Assembly (NCBI GenBank): GCA_002787405.1
Contig: PCWQ01000014.1
Coordinates: 1 to 54,850, forward strand
DNA: 54,850 bases
Direction of reading: 5' to 3'
DNA from: Candidatus Komeilibacteria bacterium CG11_big_fil_rev_8_21_14_0_20_36_20
GTDB lineage: Bacteria; Patescibacteriota; Patescibacteriia; UBA1558; GWA2-36-10
In this document: positions 18,299 to 26,948 of the stretch, one piece after another
How the letters are laid out: each line of letters begins with the position of its first letter
Position numbering within the stretch: the first letter of the stretch is position 1
Notes under the pieces: generated by a model
Database searches by the model: none
What the model saw: the letters and a program-made list of their open reading frames with translations, nothing else
Told to the model about the DNA's origin: nothing
Program-made: the position numbers and the translations under genes

Positions 18299-18689
18299 AC
18301 TTTTTACAGATGGGGGAGCCAGAGGTAATCCCGGGCCATCAGCCATTGGTGGAGTTTTATATTCTGAAGATAAATTAATAGACAGTTTTTCTGAATATTT
18401 AGATCATGGCACTAATAATCAAGCCGAGTATCAAGCGTTGATTTTTGGTTTAAATATAGCTTTAAAAAATAAAATTACAGAGTTAGAATGTTTTTTAGAC
18501 AGTGAATTAATCGTTAATCAGCTTAATCAAGAATATAAAGTTAAAGATAAAATTTTGGCTAAATTATTTGTCAAAGTTTGGAATTTAAGTCAATTATTTA
18601 AAAAAATATCTTTTACGCATATTGAACGCTCTAAAAATAAAGAAGCTGATGCTTTGGTCAATAAAGCTTTGGATGAGTATTTAAAATAA
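18285..18689 (+). CDS. RNase HI family protein
   Basis: LFTDGGARGNPGPSAIGGVL, NNQAEYQALI, SELIVNQLNQEYKVKD, NKEADALVNKALD. Confidence 0.92.
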   Translation: MIKGKLFTDGGARGNPGPSAIGGVLYSEDKLIDSFSEYLDHGTNNQAEYQALIFGLNIALKNKITELECFLDSELIVNQLNQEYKVKDKILAKLFVKVWNLSQLFKKISFTHIERSKNKEADALVNKALDEYLK

Positions 18690-18761
18690 TACCCCCTCTA
18701 AATCCGCCTAACAGCGAATTTTTTCTCCCCCTTGATAAGGGGGAGATATAGTGGGGGTATT
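18688..18761. repeat. Nested palindromic repeat related to 15881-15976
   Basis: AATACCCCC...GGGGGTATT enclosing CTCCCCCTTgatAAGGGGGAG. Confidence 0.75.
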
Positions 18762-18776
18762 ATTTGATTAATCTTA

Positions 18777-18804
18777 AAAGCCTTTGGTGTTCACCAAAGG
18801 CTTT
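18777..18804. terminator. Bidirectional terminator hairpin
   Basis: AAAGCCTTTGGTG TT CACCAAAGGCTTT. Confidence 0.75.
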
Positions 18805-18833
18805 GTTGATGTAGCTATTTATTTTATGACATT

Positions 18834-19049
18834 TTAAGCCCATTTGTTTTTGTAAAATTTGTCAACCGCTGCGTTAGCAGCTAAAACAGCTTTATTGTAA
18901 GAATCAAATTTTTCAAGTGGCACTTTTGGTAATATTTGTTTGCTCGTACTTATAGCTGGTTTAAATTGCACGGAAAAACTACCTGAATTATTTTTGATAA
19001 TAATTTTAACAAAACGATAATTCAATGTTTCAATAACTGGTTGAGTCAT
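18834..19049 (-). CDS. Small orphan protein (71 aa)
   Basis: ORF with strong RBS (AAGGAG) upstream on the minus strand and terminator downstream. Confidence 0.6.
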   Translation of the reverse strand: MTQPVIETLNYRFVKIIIKNNSGSFSVQFKPAISTSKQILPKVPLEKFDSYNKAVLAANAAVDKFYKNKWA

Positions 19050-19181
19050 AGTTAATCTCCTTGATTATATATTTTAAAACAACATTTTTTCATTTTTTAT
19101 GAATAAGTTATTTTTATAATATTATTTAAATTATGTCGAGATTAGGTTGTTTTTTTATTGGAAAAATGGTATTTTATTAAC

Positions 19182-20186
19182 ATGGCTTATCAGTTTAATT
19201 GGTCAATTTTTGGCCATAAAAATCAGCTTAAATTTTTACAAAACATAGTCAATTCAGGCAATCTGGCTAATACTTATTTGTTTTATGGCTCTCGCGGTTT
19301 AGGTAAAAAGTATACGGTCAACTATTTTGTCCAATCAATATTTTGCCAGGATGATAAGATACGGCCTTGTCAAAAATGTCATCATTGCCGTTTAGTTAAA
19401 AAAAACACTTTTTTGGATTTATACCGACTTGGTAAGCAAGGGCAGAGTTTAAGTGCGGATGAACTGCGTTATTTTTTGCACAAATTATCTTTGTCTAATG
19501 TCAGTGGCGACCGTAAGATTGCCATTATTTGTGGAGGAGAAAATATTAATTTGTTTGCCGCCAATGCTTTATTAAAAACTCTGGAAGAGCCACCACGCCA
19601 GACAACTATTATTTTAATTAGTGATGATATTAATAGCTTGCCAGCCACGGTTATTTCCCGCTGTCAGTTAATTAAATTCAAATCGCTTAACACTAATGAT
19701 ATGGAAAAATGGCTGAAACATTTTGATTTTAGCGAGCAGGAGAAAGAAACGATTATTAATTTATCTTTTGGTAAGCCGGGTCGGGCTTTAAAACTTATGG
19801 AAGATAAGCTAGAAAAATTTAAGCAAAGTTGTGACTTTATAATTAAATTACTATCCGGTAGTACTTTTTATTATATGCAGACTATTGATAAGTGGTTTGA
19901 TGTTTTAAAGAAAGAATACCCTAATTTTAAAGTTTATGAATTGGGTGATTTAACTAAAGAATATCTTGATCTATTTGAGTTGTTTCTGAGAGATCTATTA
20001 TGGATCAAATTGGACCGTCCAATCACTAATGTTTTATATGTTGATCAGTTAAAAAGAATAGCCCCTCAATTTACTAAAGATGATTTATTGAATAATCTTT
20101 TGTCTTTGAATGAAATGCGACAAAAATTAAAATATAATGTTTCGCCACAGCTATTGTGGGAGAATTTATTTTTAAACGTTAAATAA
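19182..20186 (+). CDS. holB: DNA polymerase III delta-prime subunit
   Basis: MAYQFNWSIFGHKNQLKFLQN...YLFYGSRGLGKKY, zinc CQKCHHCRL, LLKTLEEPPRQT. Start placed at 19182 rather than the 19158 of the ORF track because TGGTATTTT lies at -10 spacing. Confidence 0.9.
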   Translation: MAYQFNWSIFGHKNQLKFLQNIVNSGNLANTYLFYGSRGLGKKYTVNYFVQSIFCQDDKIRPCQKCHHCRLVKKNTFLDLYRLGKQGQSLSADELRYFLHKLSLSNVSGDRKIAIICGGENINLFAANALLKTLEEPPRQTTIILISDDINSLPATVISRCQLIKFKSLNTNDMEKWLKHFDFSEQEKETIINLSFGKPGRALKLMEDKLEKFKQSCDFIIKLLSGSTFYYMQTIDKWFDVLKKEYPNFKVYELGDLTKEYLDLFELFLRDLLWIKLDRPITNVLYVDQLKRIAPQFTKDDLLNNLLSLNEMRQKLKYNVSPQLLWENLFLNVK

Positions 20187-20191
20187 AATAT

Positions 20192-21433
20192 ATGGTAAAA
20201 CAAAAAGTAATTTTATTGTTAATTTTGCCGCTAATTTTATCTGGCTGTATTATTAGCAAAAAAAAAGAAAATACGGTTACTGTTAATTCAGGAGGAATTT
20301 ATAGAAGCGCAGATGTCGGTAAGACTTGGCAACACACTACTCAAATTTATACAGTTGGAGCCACTCAAGCGGATTTTAATACGGCCAATATCACAACTTT
20401 GGCTTTAGATAATCGAGACGTCGCTGCTATTTATGTAGGCACTCAAGCTAAAGGCATATTTTATAGTTATGATTACGGCAAGGGCTGGTTTAATACTTTA
20501 ACTGGTCAGGGCGTAGTTAATGATATAGCGGTTGATTCTAAATACAATTGTACAATTTTCGCTGCCGTCCATAATACTATTTATAAAAGCATTGATTGTT
20601 CACGCACTTGGGAACCCACTTATTTTGAAACCCGCTCAGGACAGTTTATTACGGCTTTAGCCATAGACAAAAACGATAGTCGTTTTGTTTTTGCCGGCAC
20701 CGTAGAAGGTTCTTTTCTGATTAGTGAAGACTATGGATATTCTTGGGATGTCATTAAACGTTTTGATAAACGGATAAATGATATAATTATTCAGGATCAT
20801 ACTAATAGTAACATTTTGTATGTAGCTACTGAAGATACCGGTGTTTTTAAAACAAGCGATCGCGGCAAGAATTGGGAGGATTTGATGTTAATAGATGTTG
20901 ATGAAGCGGAAGTTGATGAAGAGGCATTATACCAGGAAGCAGTAGTTGAGTTGAGGCAAAAAAATAAAATTGATGAAATGTCAGAAGAAGAATACAATGA
21001 ATTTATAAATTCAAGTAAATTTAAAAAATACGAGGACGGTATGATATATTTAGAAGAAAATAAATATAAACCATTTAAAAAAATAAGCGGTTCCGGCACA
21101 TCATTTGCCCTAAGCCAAGATCAGAGCAAACCTGATGCCATAATTTATGCCAATAAAGTTGGAATTTTTAGATTAACAGTAGGACAGGATGAAATGTGGC
21201 AGCAAATAAAATTATTAACTCCGGAGAAAAAAGAAAACATCCATTCTCTAATTGTTAATAAACAAGACGGTAATGAAATTTTTTATGGCACAGCTAAAGC
21301 CATTTATCATTCTGTTGATAATGGTGAGAATTGGTCCATTAGTGAATTACCGACTGCTTATACCGCTAAAGTTCTACAATTTTCTTTAGATAATAAATTT
21401 TTATATTTAGGAGCTTATAATATTGCGAAATAA
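20192..21433 (+). CDS. Lipoprotein with BNR/sortilin-type beta-propeller repeats
   Basis: Lipobox LSGC; repeats IYRSADVGKTWQH, YDYGKGWFN, KTSDRGKNWED, HSVDNGENWS. Confidence 0.85.
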   Translation: MVKQKVILLLILPLILSGCIISKKKENTVTVNSGGIYRSADVGKTWQHTTQIYTVGATQADFNTANITTLALDNRDVAAIYVGTQAKGIFYSYDYGKGWFNTLTGQGVVNDIAVDSKYNCTIFAAVHNTIYKSIDCSRTWEPTYFETRSGQFITALAIDKNDSRFVFAGTVEGSFLISEDYGYSWDVIKRFDKRINDIIIQDHTNSNILYVATEDTGVFKTSDRGKNWEDLMLIDVDEAEVDEEALYQEAVVELRQKNKIDEMSEEEYNEFINSSKFKKYEDGMIYLEENKYKPFKKISGSGTSFALSQDQSKPDAIIYANKVGIFRLTVGQDEMWQQIKLLTPEKKENIHSLIVNKQDGNEIFYGTAKAIYHSVDNGENWSISELPTAYTAKVLQFSLDNKFLYLGAYNIAK

Positions 21434-21446
21434 TTAAAATAATTTT

Positions 21447-22001
21447 ATGAATAGTATTATAGAAAAAGATAAACCACAATTTGAGAAGGTTTTAGAGTTT
21501 TTTAAAAAGGATATTACTTCTTTGCGAACTGGTCGGGCCGCTCCCAGTTTGGTAGAAGCGGTTAAGGTGGAATGTTACGGCACCAAATCTGATTTGATGC
21601 AACTGGCTTCCATTACCGCTCCAGAGCCACAAACGATTACCATTAAGCCATGGGATAAAAATATACTCAAAGACATTGAAAGAGCTTTGCAGAGTTCTGA
21701 TTTAAATATCAATCCGGTGGTTGACAGTGATTTAATTAGAATTAATTTTCCTTCTTTAACTGAAGAAAGCCGCAAAGAATTAGTTAAAATTTTACATAAA
21801 AAACTGGAAGAAGCTCGTGTTTCTCTTCGTTCCCAGCGGGAAAAGACAAGAGAAGAGGTTATCACTCTGGAAAAAGAAAAAAATATCTCTGAAGATGAAA
21901 AATTTCAAGCTCTGAAGGATTTAGAGATTATTACCAAAGAGTATAATGATAAACTTAAGGAAGTAAGCGATGCTAAAGAAAAAGAAATTATAACAATTTA
22001 A
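21447..22001 (+). CDS. frr: Ribosome recycling factor
   Basis: TSLRTGRAAPSLVEAVKVECYG; INFPSLTEESRKELVKI. Confidence 0.97.
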   Translation: MNSIIEKDKPQFEKVLEFFKKDITSLRTGRAAPSLVEAVKVECYGTKSDLMQLASITAPEPQTITIKPWDKNILKDIERALQSSDLNINPVVDSDLIRINFPSLTEESRKELVKILHKKLEEARVSLRSQREKTREEVITLEKEKNISEDEKFQALKDLEIITKEYNDKLKEVSDAKEKEIITI

Positions 22002-22004
22002 ATT

Positions 22005-23108
22005 ATGGCCACAATTATTTCATTTATATTAATTTTAGCTTTATTAATCTTAGTTCATGAACTAGGTCATTTTGTCACGGCCATTAAGCTTGGTGTTGAT
22101 GTAGAGGAATTTGGTATTGGTTTTCCACCTCGTCTTTTTTCTTTTAAGAAAGGCAAGGTGATTTATTCGGTGAATTTGATACCCTTAGGCGGTTTTGTTA
22201 AAATTAAGGGTGAAGCAGGAGATCACGGCGATGATCCACACAGCTTTGTTAATCAAAAATTTTGGAAAAGAGCTTCAATCATCTCAGCCGGAGTTTTAAT
22301 GAATTTTGTGGTGGCTTTTGTGCTGTTGGCGGTTAGTTTTTATTTTGGTTTACCTCAAGCTTTAGATGGCACCGAAGATGTTAGTCAAGTCAGAGATCGG
22401 CACACTGTTATTGCCGAAATTCTAGAGGACAGTCCAGCTCAAGGAGTCGGATTGGAAGTGGGTGATATTATTGTGTTGATTAATAATCAACTAGTGATAG
22501 ATGCCGAAATGGTTTCAAATCAAATCACAGAAAGTCAAGGACAGGAGATTAATTTAGTAGTTGATCGACAAGGACAAGAATATCAGTTTGAAATTCAACC
22601 TCAATCAATAACAGATAGCCAAGGACCCATTATTGGAGTTGGCATGGTAGAAACTGGGGTGATTGATTATGGTTTTTTTGCCAGTATTTGGCAGGGCATA
22701 AAAATAGGTTTTCTAATAATGATTATGACTGTCAAAGCTTTTTATAATTTGATTGTTAATTTAATTAGCCACGGCCAATTAGACGCTCGTTTATCCGGTC
22801 CGGTAGGGGTGGCTGTTTTAACTGGAGAGATGGTCAAATTGGGTTGGATTTATGTTTTGCAGTTTATGGCGATTTTATCCATCAATTTAGGAATAATCAA
22901 TTTTTTGCCTTTTCCCGCTTTAGACGGAGGAAGAATTTTATTTTTAATGATTGAAAAAATTCGCGGACGAAGTTTGAATATGAAGTTAGAAAATTGGCTT
23001 CATAACAGCGGCTTTATTATTTTAATAGTCTTGATAATTTTTATAACTTTTCGCGACATTAATCGTTACAGCAATAACATTATGGATTTTTTTAAAAATT
23101 TATTTTAG
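22005..23108 (+). CDS. rseP: RIP zinc metalloprotease (site-2 protease)
   Basis: HELGH near N-terminus, PDZ domain, NFLPFPALDGGRILF. Confidence 0.95.
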   Translation: MATIISFILILALLILVHELGHFVTAIKLGVDVEEFGIGFPPRLFSFKKGKVIYSVNLIPLGGFVKIKGEAGDHGDDPHSFVNQKFWKRASIISAGVLMNFVVAFVLLAVSFYFGLPQALDGTEDVSQVRDRHTVIAEILEDSPAQGVGLEVGDIIVLINNQLVIDAEMVSNQITESQGQEINLVVDRQGQEYQFEIQPQSITDSQGPIIGVGMVETGVIDYGFFASIWQGIKIGFLIMIMTVKAFYNLIVNLISHGQLDARLSGPVGVAVLTGEMVKLGWIYVLQFMAILSINLGIINFLPFPALDGGRILFLMIEKIRGRSLNMKLENWLHNSGFIILIVLIIFITFRDINRYSNNIMDFFKNLF

Positions 23109-23114
23109 TGGCTT

Positions 23115-23396
23115 ATGAAGTTTTTGGTAAAAGACTCAAAATATAATCCCGTCGCTTTGATGAGATTTTTAGGTTATCATCAAGAAAGAAACGGAAGTTT
23201 TGCCCGTCGCTTGAGCTCAGCACGATTTCCAAGACTACATGTTTATTTAAATGAAAAGAATAAAGTTCTAGAAATATCACTTCATTTAGATCAAAAAGGG
23301 GCTTGCTATGGAGGGCAAACTGCTCATAGTGGAGATTATGAAGGTAACATTTTAGAACAGGAAAAGAAACGAATCAATAAATTATTAGAAAATTAA
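23115..23396 (+). CDS. Small conserved-looking hypothetical protein
   Basis: 93-aa ORF tightly packed between rseP and proS. Confidence 0.65.
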   Translation: MKFLVKDSKYNPVALMRFLGYHQERNGSFARRLSSARFPRLHVYLNEKNKVLEISLHLDQKGACYGGQTAHSGDYEGNILEQEKKRINKLLEN

Positions 23397-23397
23397 T

Positions 23398-24642
23398 ATG
23401 AAACAATCAAAATTATTTGGTAAAACTCGCAAAGATATCAGTCAGGATGAAAAAAGCATTAATGCCGAGCTTTTAACTAAAGCTGGTTTTGTGGAAAAAC
23501 AGATGGCAGGAGTTTATGATTATTTACCTTTAGGTTTGCGGGTTTTGCGCAAAATAGAGAACATTATTCGTGAGGAAATGGAAGCCATTGGCGGTCAGGA
23601 AATACTAATGACTGCTCTGCAAGCTAAAGAATTGTGGCATCAAACCGGACGCTGGCAGGAGCTAGAGCCGATTATGTATCAATTTCAGGATCATCATGGC
23701 AGTCAAATTGGGCTGGCTACAACTCACGAGGAAGTGATTACAGATATTGTGAAAAAGCATCTGAGTTCATATAAGGATTTACCTCTTTATCTTTATCAAA
23801 TTCAAAATAAATTTCGAGATGAAAAAAGGGTTAAATCAGGACTGTTACGCGGTCGTGAATTTTTAATGAAAGATTTGTATAGTTTTCATATTGATCAAAA
23901 GGATTTGGATGAATATTATCAAGTGGTTTATCAGGCCTATTTGAAGATTTTTAAGAGATTAGGGTTGGAAGCTTTTGCTGTAGAAGCTTCGGGTGGAGCA
24001 ATGAGTAAACAGTTTTCTCATGAATTTATGGTTAAAACAGAGGCCGGAGAAGATGAGACTGTTTTATGTGAAAAATGTGGCTGGGCCCAAAACGCTGAAA
24101 TTGCTAAGGTGAAATCAGGTGAACAATGCCCTCAATGCCAAACGATAGTCAAGAAATTTAAAACTGTGGAAGCGGGTAATATATTTCGTTTAGGTGATAA
24201 GTACTCCCGACCTTTAAAATTACAGTTTACCAATCAAAAAGGGAAATTGCAGGAGGTTGTAATGGGTTCTTATGGTATTGGTCTAGGCAGAGTAATGGGG
24301 ACTATTGTTGAAGCCAGCCATGATCAGGATGGAATTATTTGGACAGAAACAACTAGTCCTTATCAAGTACATTTGCTAAATTTGGCAAAAAATGATAAGA
24401 CACAAGGGAAAGCAGAGCAAATTTATAAGGAATTACACCAGCAAGGACTGGAGGTATTATATGATGATCGAGATATCTCTTTTGCCCGAAAATTAAAAGA
24501 CGCCGATTTAATTGGTGTCTATTGGCAGTTAATAGTCAGTGATAAACAGACAGAATTGGAATTAGTTAAACGTAAAGATCATCAAAAAATTTTAGGAGAT
24601 CTGAATAAGGTTTTATCAACTATTAAAAAGAGTGTGAGATAA
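23398..24642 (+). CDS. proS: Prolyl-tRNA synthetase, short form without the large inserted editing domain
   Basis: GVYDYLPLGLRVLRKIENIIREEM, TTHEEVIT, class II motifs, GSYGIGLGRVMG; 414 aa. Confidence 0.94.
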   Translation: MKQSKLFGKTRKDISQDEKSINAELLTKAGFVEKQMAGVYDYLPLGLRVLRKIENIIREEMEAIGGQEILMTALQAKELWHQTGRWQELEPIMYQFQDHHGSQIGLATTHEEVITDIVKKHLSSYKDLPLYLYQIQNKFRDEKRVKSGLLRGREFLMKDLYSFHIDQKDLDEYYQVVYQAYLKIFKRLGLEAFAVEASGGAMSKQFSHEFMVKTEAGEDETVLCEKCGWAQNAEIAKVKSGEQCPQCQTIVKKFKTVEAGNIFRLGDKYSRPLKLQFTNQKGKLQEVVMGSYGIGLGRVMGTIVEASHDQDGIIWTETTSPYQVHLLNLAKNDKTQGKAEQIYKELHQQGLEVLYDDRDISFARKLKDADLIGVYWQLIVSDKQTELELVKRKDHQKILGDLNKVLSTIKKSVR

Positions 24643-25694
24643 TGTTTAGAAATCTTTTTAAAAATTTTTCCAAGGACCTCGGCATTGACCTAGGCACCGC
24701 TAATACTCTGGTTTATGTAAAAGATCAGGGTATTGTTATCAATGAGCCCTCAGTAGTAGCTATCAACAACAGAAATGAAAAAATTATTGCTATTGGTGAG
24801 GATGCTAAAATCATGTTGGGAAAAACACCAATGCATATTACAGTTATTCGTCCTTTGGTTGATGGAGTGATTTCTGATTTTGAAGTTTCTGAAAAAATGA
24901 TTAAGCATTTTATTGGAAAAATTCACCGTGAATCTTTTACTTTTATGCCTCGACCAAGAGTTTTAATTGCTATTCCTCTAGACGTTACGGAAGTGGAACG
25001 AAAAGCGGTTGAAGATGCAGTTATTGGCGCCGGAGCAGCTGAAGTGCTATTGGTGGAAGAAGCGCTGGCCGGAGCGATTGGCGCCGGTTTGCCGATTCAG
25101 GAAGCTTCTGGCAGCATGATTGTTGACATTGGGGGTGGTACTACAGAGATTGCCGTTATTTCATTAGGAGGAGTAGTTTCCTGGAAATCTTTAAAATTGG
25201 CCGGTGATAAATTAAATGATGCTATTATTCAATATGCTCGCGATAAATTTAATATCATTCTCGGCGAAAGAACAGCTGAAAGAATTAAAGTACAAATAGC
25301 TTCGGTTACACCTTTAGAAGAGAGTTTAGAGGCAACCATGCGTGGTCGTGATTTATTAACTGGTTTACCTAAAGAAATCAAAATCACCGACGCTAATATT
25401 AGGGAGGCAATTATTAAGCCAATTAAATTAATAGTAGATAATATTAAAACAACTATTGAGAATACTCCGCCGGAATTAGTAGCTGATCTCTATGAGCGGG
25501 GAATGGTTTTGTCTGGTGGGGGAGCTTTGTTAAGAGGCTTGGATGATTTGATTACCCAAGAGACAAAAATTCCTGTTTATATTACTGATGATCCATTAAC
25601 AACGGTGGTGCGGGGCACAGGTAAAATATTGGACGACATTGATAATTTAAAAGAAATACTTTTGCCTTCAACTAAAGATATTGGTTTAGGATAA
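24642..25694 (+). CDS. mreB: Rod shape-determining protein MreB (paralog 1)
   Basis: DLGTANTLVYVKDQGIVINEPSVVAI; DIGGGTTEIAVISLGGVV. Confidence 0.97.
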   Translation: MFRNLFKNFSKDLGIDLGTANTLVYVKDQGIVINEPSVVAINNRNEKIIAIGEDAKIMLGKTPMHITVIRPLVDGVISDFEVSEKMIKHFIGKIHRESFTFMPRPRVLIAIPLDVTEVERKAVEDAVIGAGAAEVLLVEEALAGAIGAGLPIQEASGSMIVDIGGGTTEIAVISLGGVVSWKSLKLAGDKLNDAIIQYARDKFNIILGERTAERIKVQIASVTPLEESLEATMRGRDLLTGLPKEIKITDANIREAIIKPIKLIVDNIKTTIENTPPELVADLYERGMVLSGGGALLRGLDDLITQETKIPVYITDDPLTTVVRGTGKILDDIDNLKEILLPSTKDIGLG

Positions 25695-25703
25695 AGATTA
25701 TTT

Positions 25704-26441
25704 ATGTTAAAGTCTAATCTAAAGACTTTCCTACTTTTTTTGATTATTATTATATTTTTTATTTTATTAAAAAATAGTGATCTTTTTGATATAGGGATTA
25801 TTTTCCGCGGTTGGCTAATACCGCAAAAATCAATTAACACTTTATTCAATCCGCCAGATAATTTAACGGAAGAATATCAAAATTTGTTAGCTGAGAACAG
25901 TCGTTTGCAGACTTTGACAGCGGAGAATCAACAACTGAAAGAATTATTGGATTTAAAAAAGGATAAAAATTATACTTTGCAGGTGGCTCATATTTTAAGT
26001 CGAGACTCTATTAATAATAATATTTTGATTATTGATGTTGGTCGTAATCAAAATATTGAAGAAGGGCAAGCCGTGGTTATTAACAACGGGATCATTGTCG
26101 GTAAAATTATCGATGTTAATGTTGATTCAGCTAAAGTTAGACTTTTGACGGATAGATTGACTAAGCTGGCGGTGAGAATTGGCGATGAGCAGAATATTTC
26201 TGGTCTGTTGACTGGGGCTTTGGGTTTGGGTATGGATTTGGATTATGTGCCTCAAAATCAAGATATTAAAGAAAATGATTTAGTCGTTACTGCTGATATT
26301 GATGTAAAAATTCCAGCAGGACTAGTTGTGGGGCAGATAGAAAAGGTTGAATTTTCTGAAGAAGAAGTATTTAAAAAAGCGGTGGTTTCTCCTTTAGTGG
26401 ATTATAGTAGCTTAGTGCTGGTGGCGGTTATTACCTCCTAA
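25704..26441 (+). CDS. mreC: Rod shape-determining protein MreC
   Basis: N-terminal TM, coiled coil, beta domain; follows mreB. Confidence 0.93.
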   Translation: MLKSNLKTFLLFLIIIIFFILLKNSDLFDIGIIFRGWLIPQKSINTLFNPPDNLTEEYQNLLAENSRLQTLTAENQQLKELLDLKKDKNYTLQVAHILSRDSINNNILIIDVGRNQNIEEGQAVVINNGIIVGKIIDVNVDSAKVRLLTDRLTKLAVRIGDEQNISGLLTGALGLGMDLDYVPQNQDIKENDLVVTADIDVKIPAGLVVGQIEKVEFSEEEVFKKAVVSPLVDYSSLVLVAVITS

Positions 26442-26448
26442 ATTTATT

Positions 26449-26943
26449 ATGAAATATTTATTTATTATTTTATTTTTTTTAATAGCAATTTACGCTTTCA
26501 CTCTTTTGAATTTCTACAGCGATCATTGGCTTTATGTGCAGCCAATGTTAATTGCTGTTCTGTTAGTTTATTATAACATCAGCCAAAGTTGGTTATATTA
26601 TTCTTTTGCCTCTTTAGCCGGTTTGTTCGTGGATTCTTTAAATGGTATTTTTGGCCTACAAGCTATTATTTTTGTGATTATTATTTTTATATTAAGGAGT
26701 CTACAGTTGACCCTTTTTACTTCCAAAAATATTCTAACTATTATTTTATTGACCATTTTAGCTTTTATCATCTTTTGGCTTCTATTATGGAGTACTAGTT
26801 TTATTTTTAATTTTCAATTATATTTTTTAACTAAAGAAATATTTATTATGATCTTAAGGGGGCTAGTGGTTAATACTTTTATGACCATTTTTCTGCACAT
26901 TTTATTCTTTAATTTCTGGCTTAAGAAACAAGAGCGGCATTAA
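26449..26943 (+). CDS. mreD: Rod shape-determining protein MreD
   Basis: Multi-TM, position between mreC and PBP2. Confidence 0.85.
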   Translation: MKYLFIILFFLIAIYAFTLLNFYSDHWLYVQPMLIAVLLVYYNISQSWLYYSFASLAGLFVDSLNGIFGLQAIIFVIIIFILRSLQLTLFTSKNILTIILLTILAFIIFWLLLWSTSFIFNFQLYFLTKEIFIMILRGLVVNTFMTIFLHILFFNFWLKKQERH

Positions 26944-26948
26944 ACACT

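Noticed and set aside
15881-18761. CRISPR array based on repeated GC-rich blocks
   Set aside because: Repeats are palindromic, few, irregularly spaced by kilobases, and there are no cas genes.
26589-26798. 69-aa ORF inside mreD
   Set aside because: Out-of-frame in an AT/Phe-rich membrane gene; no support.
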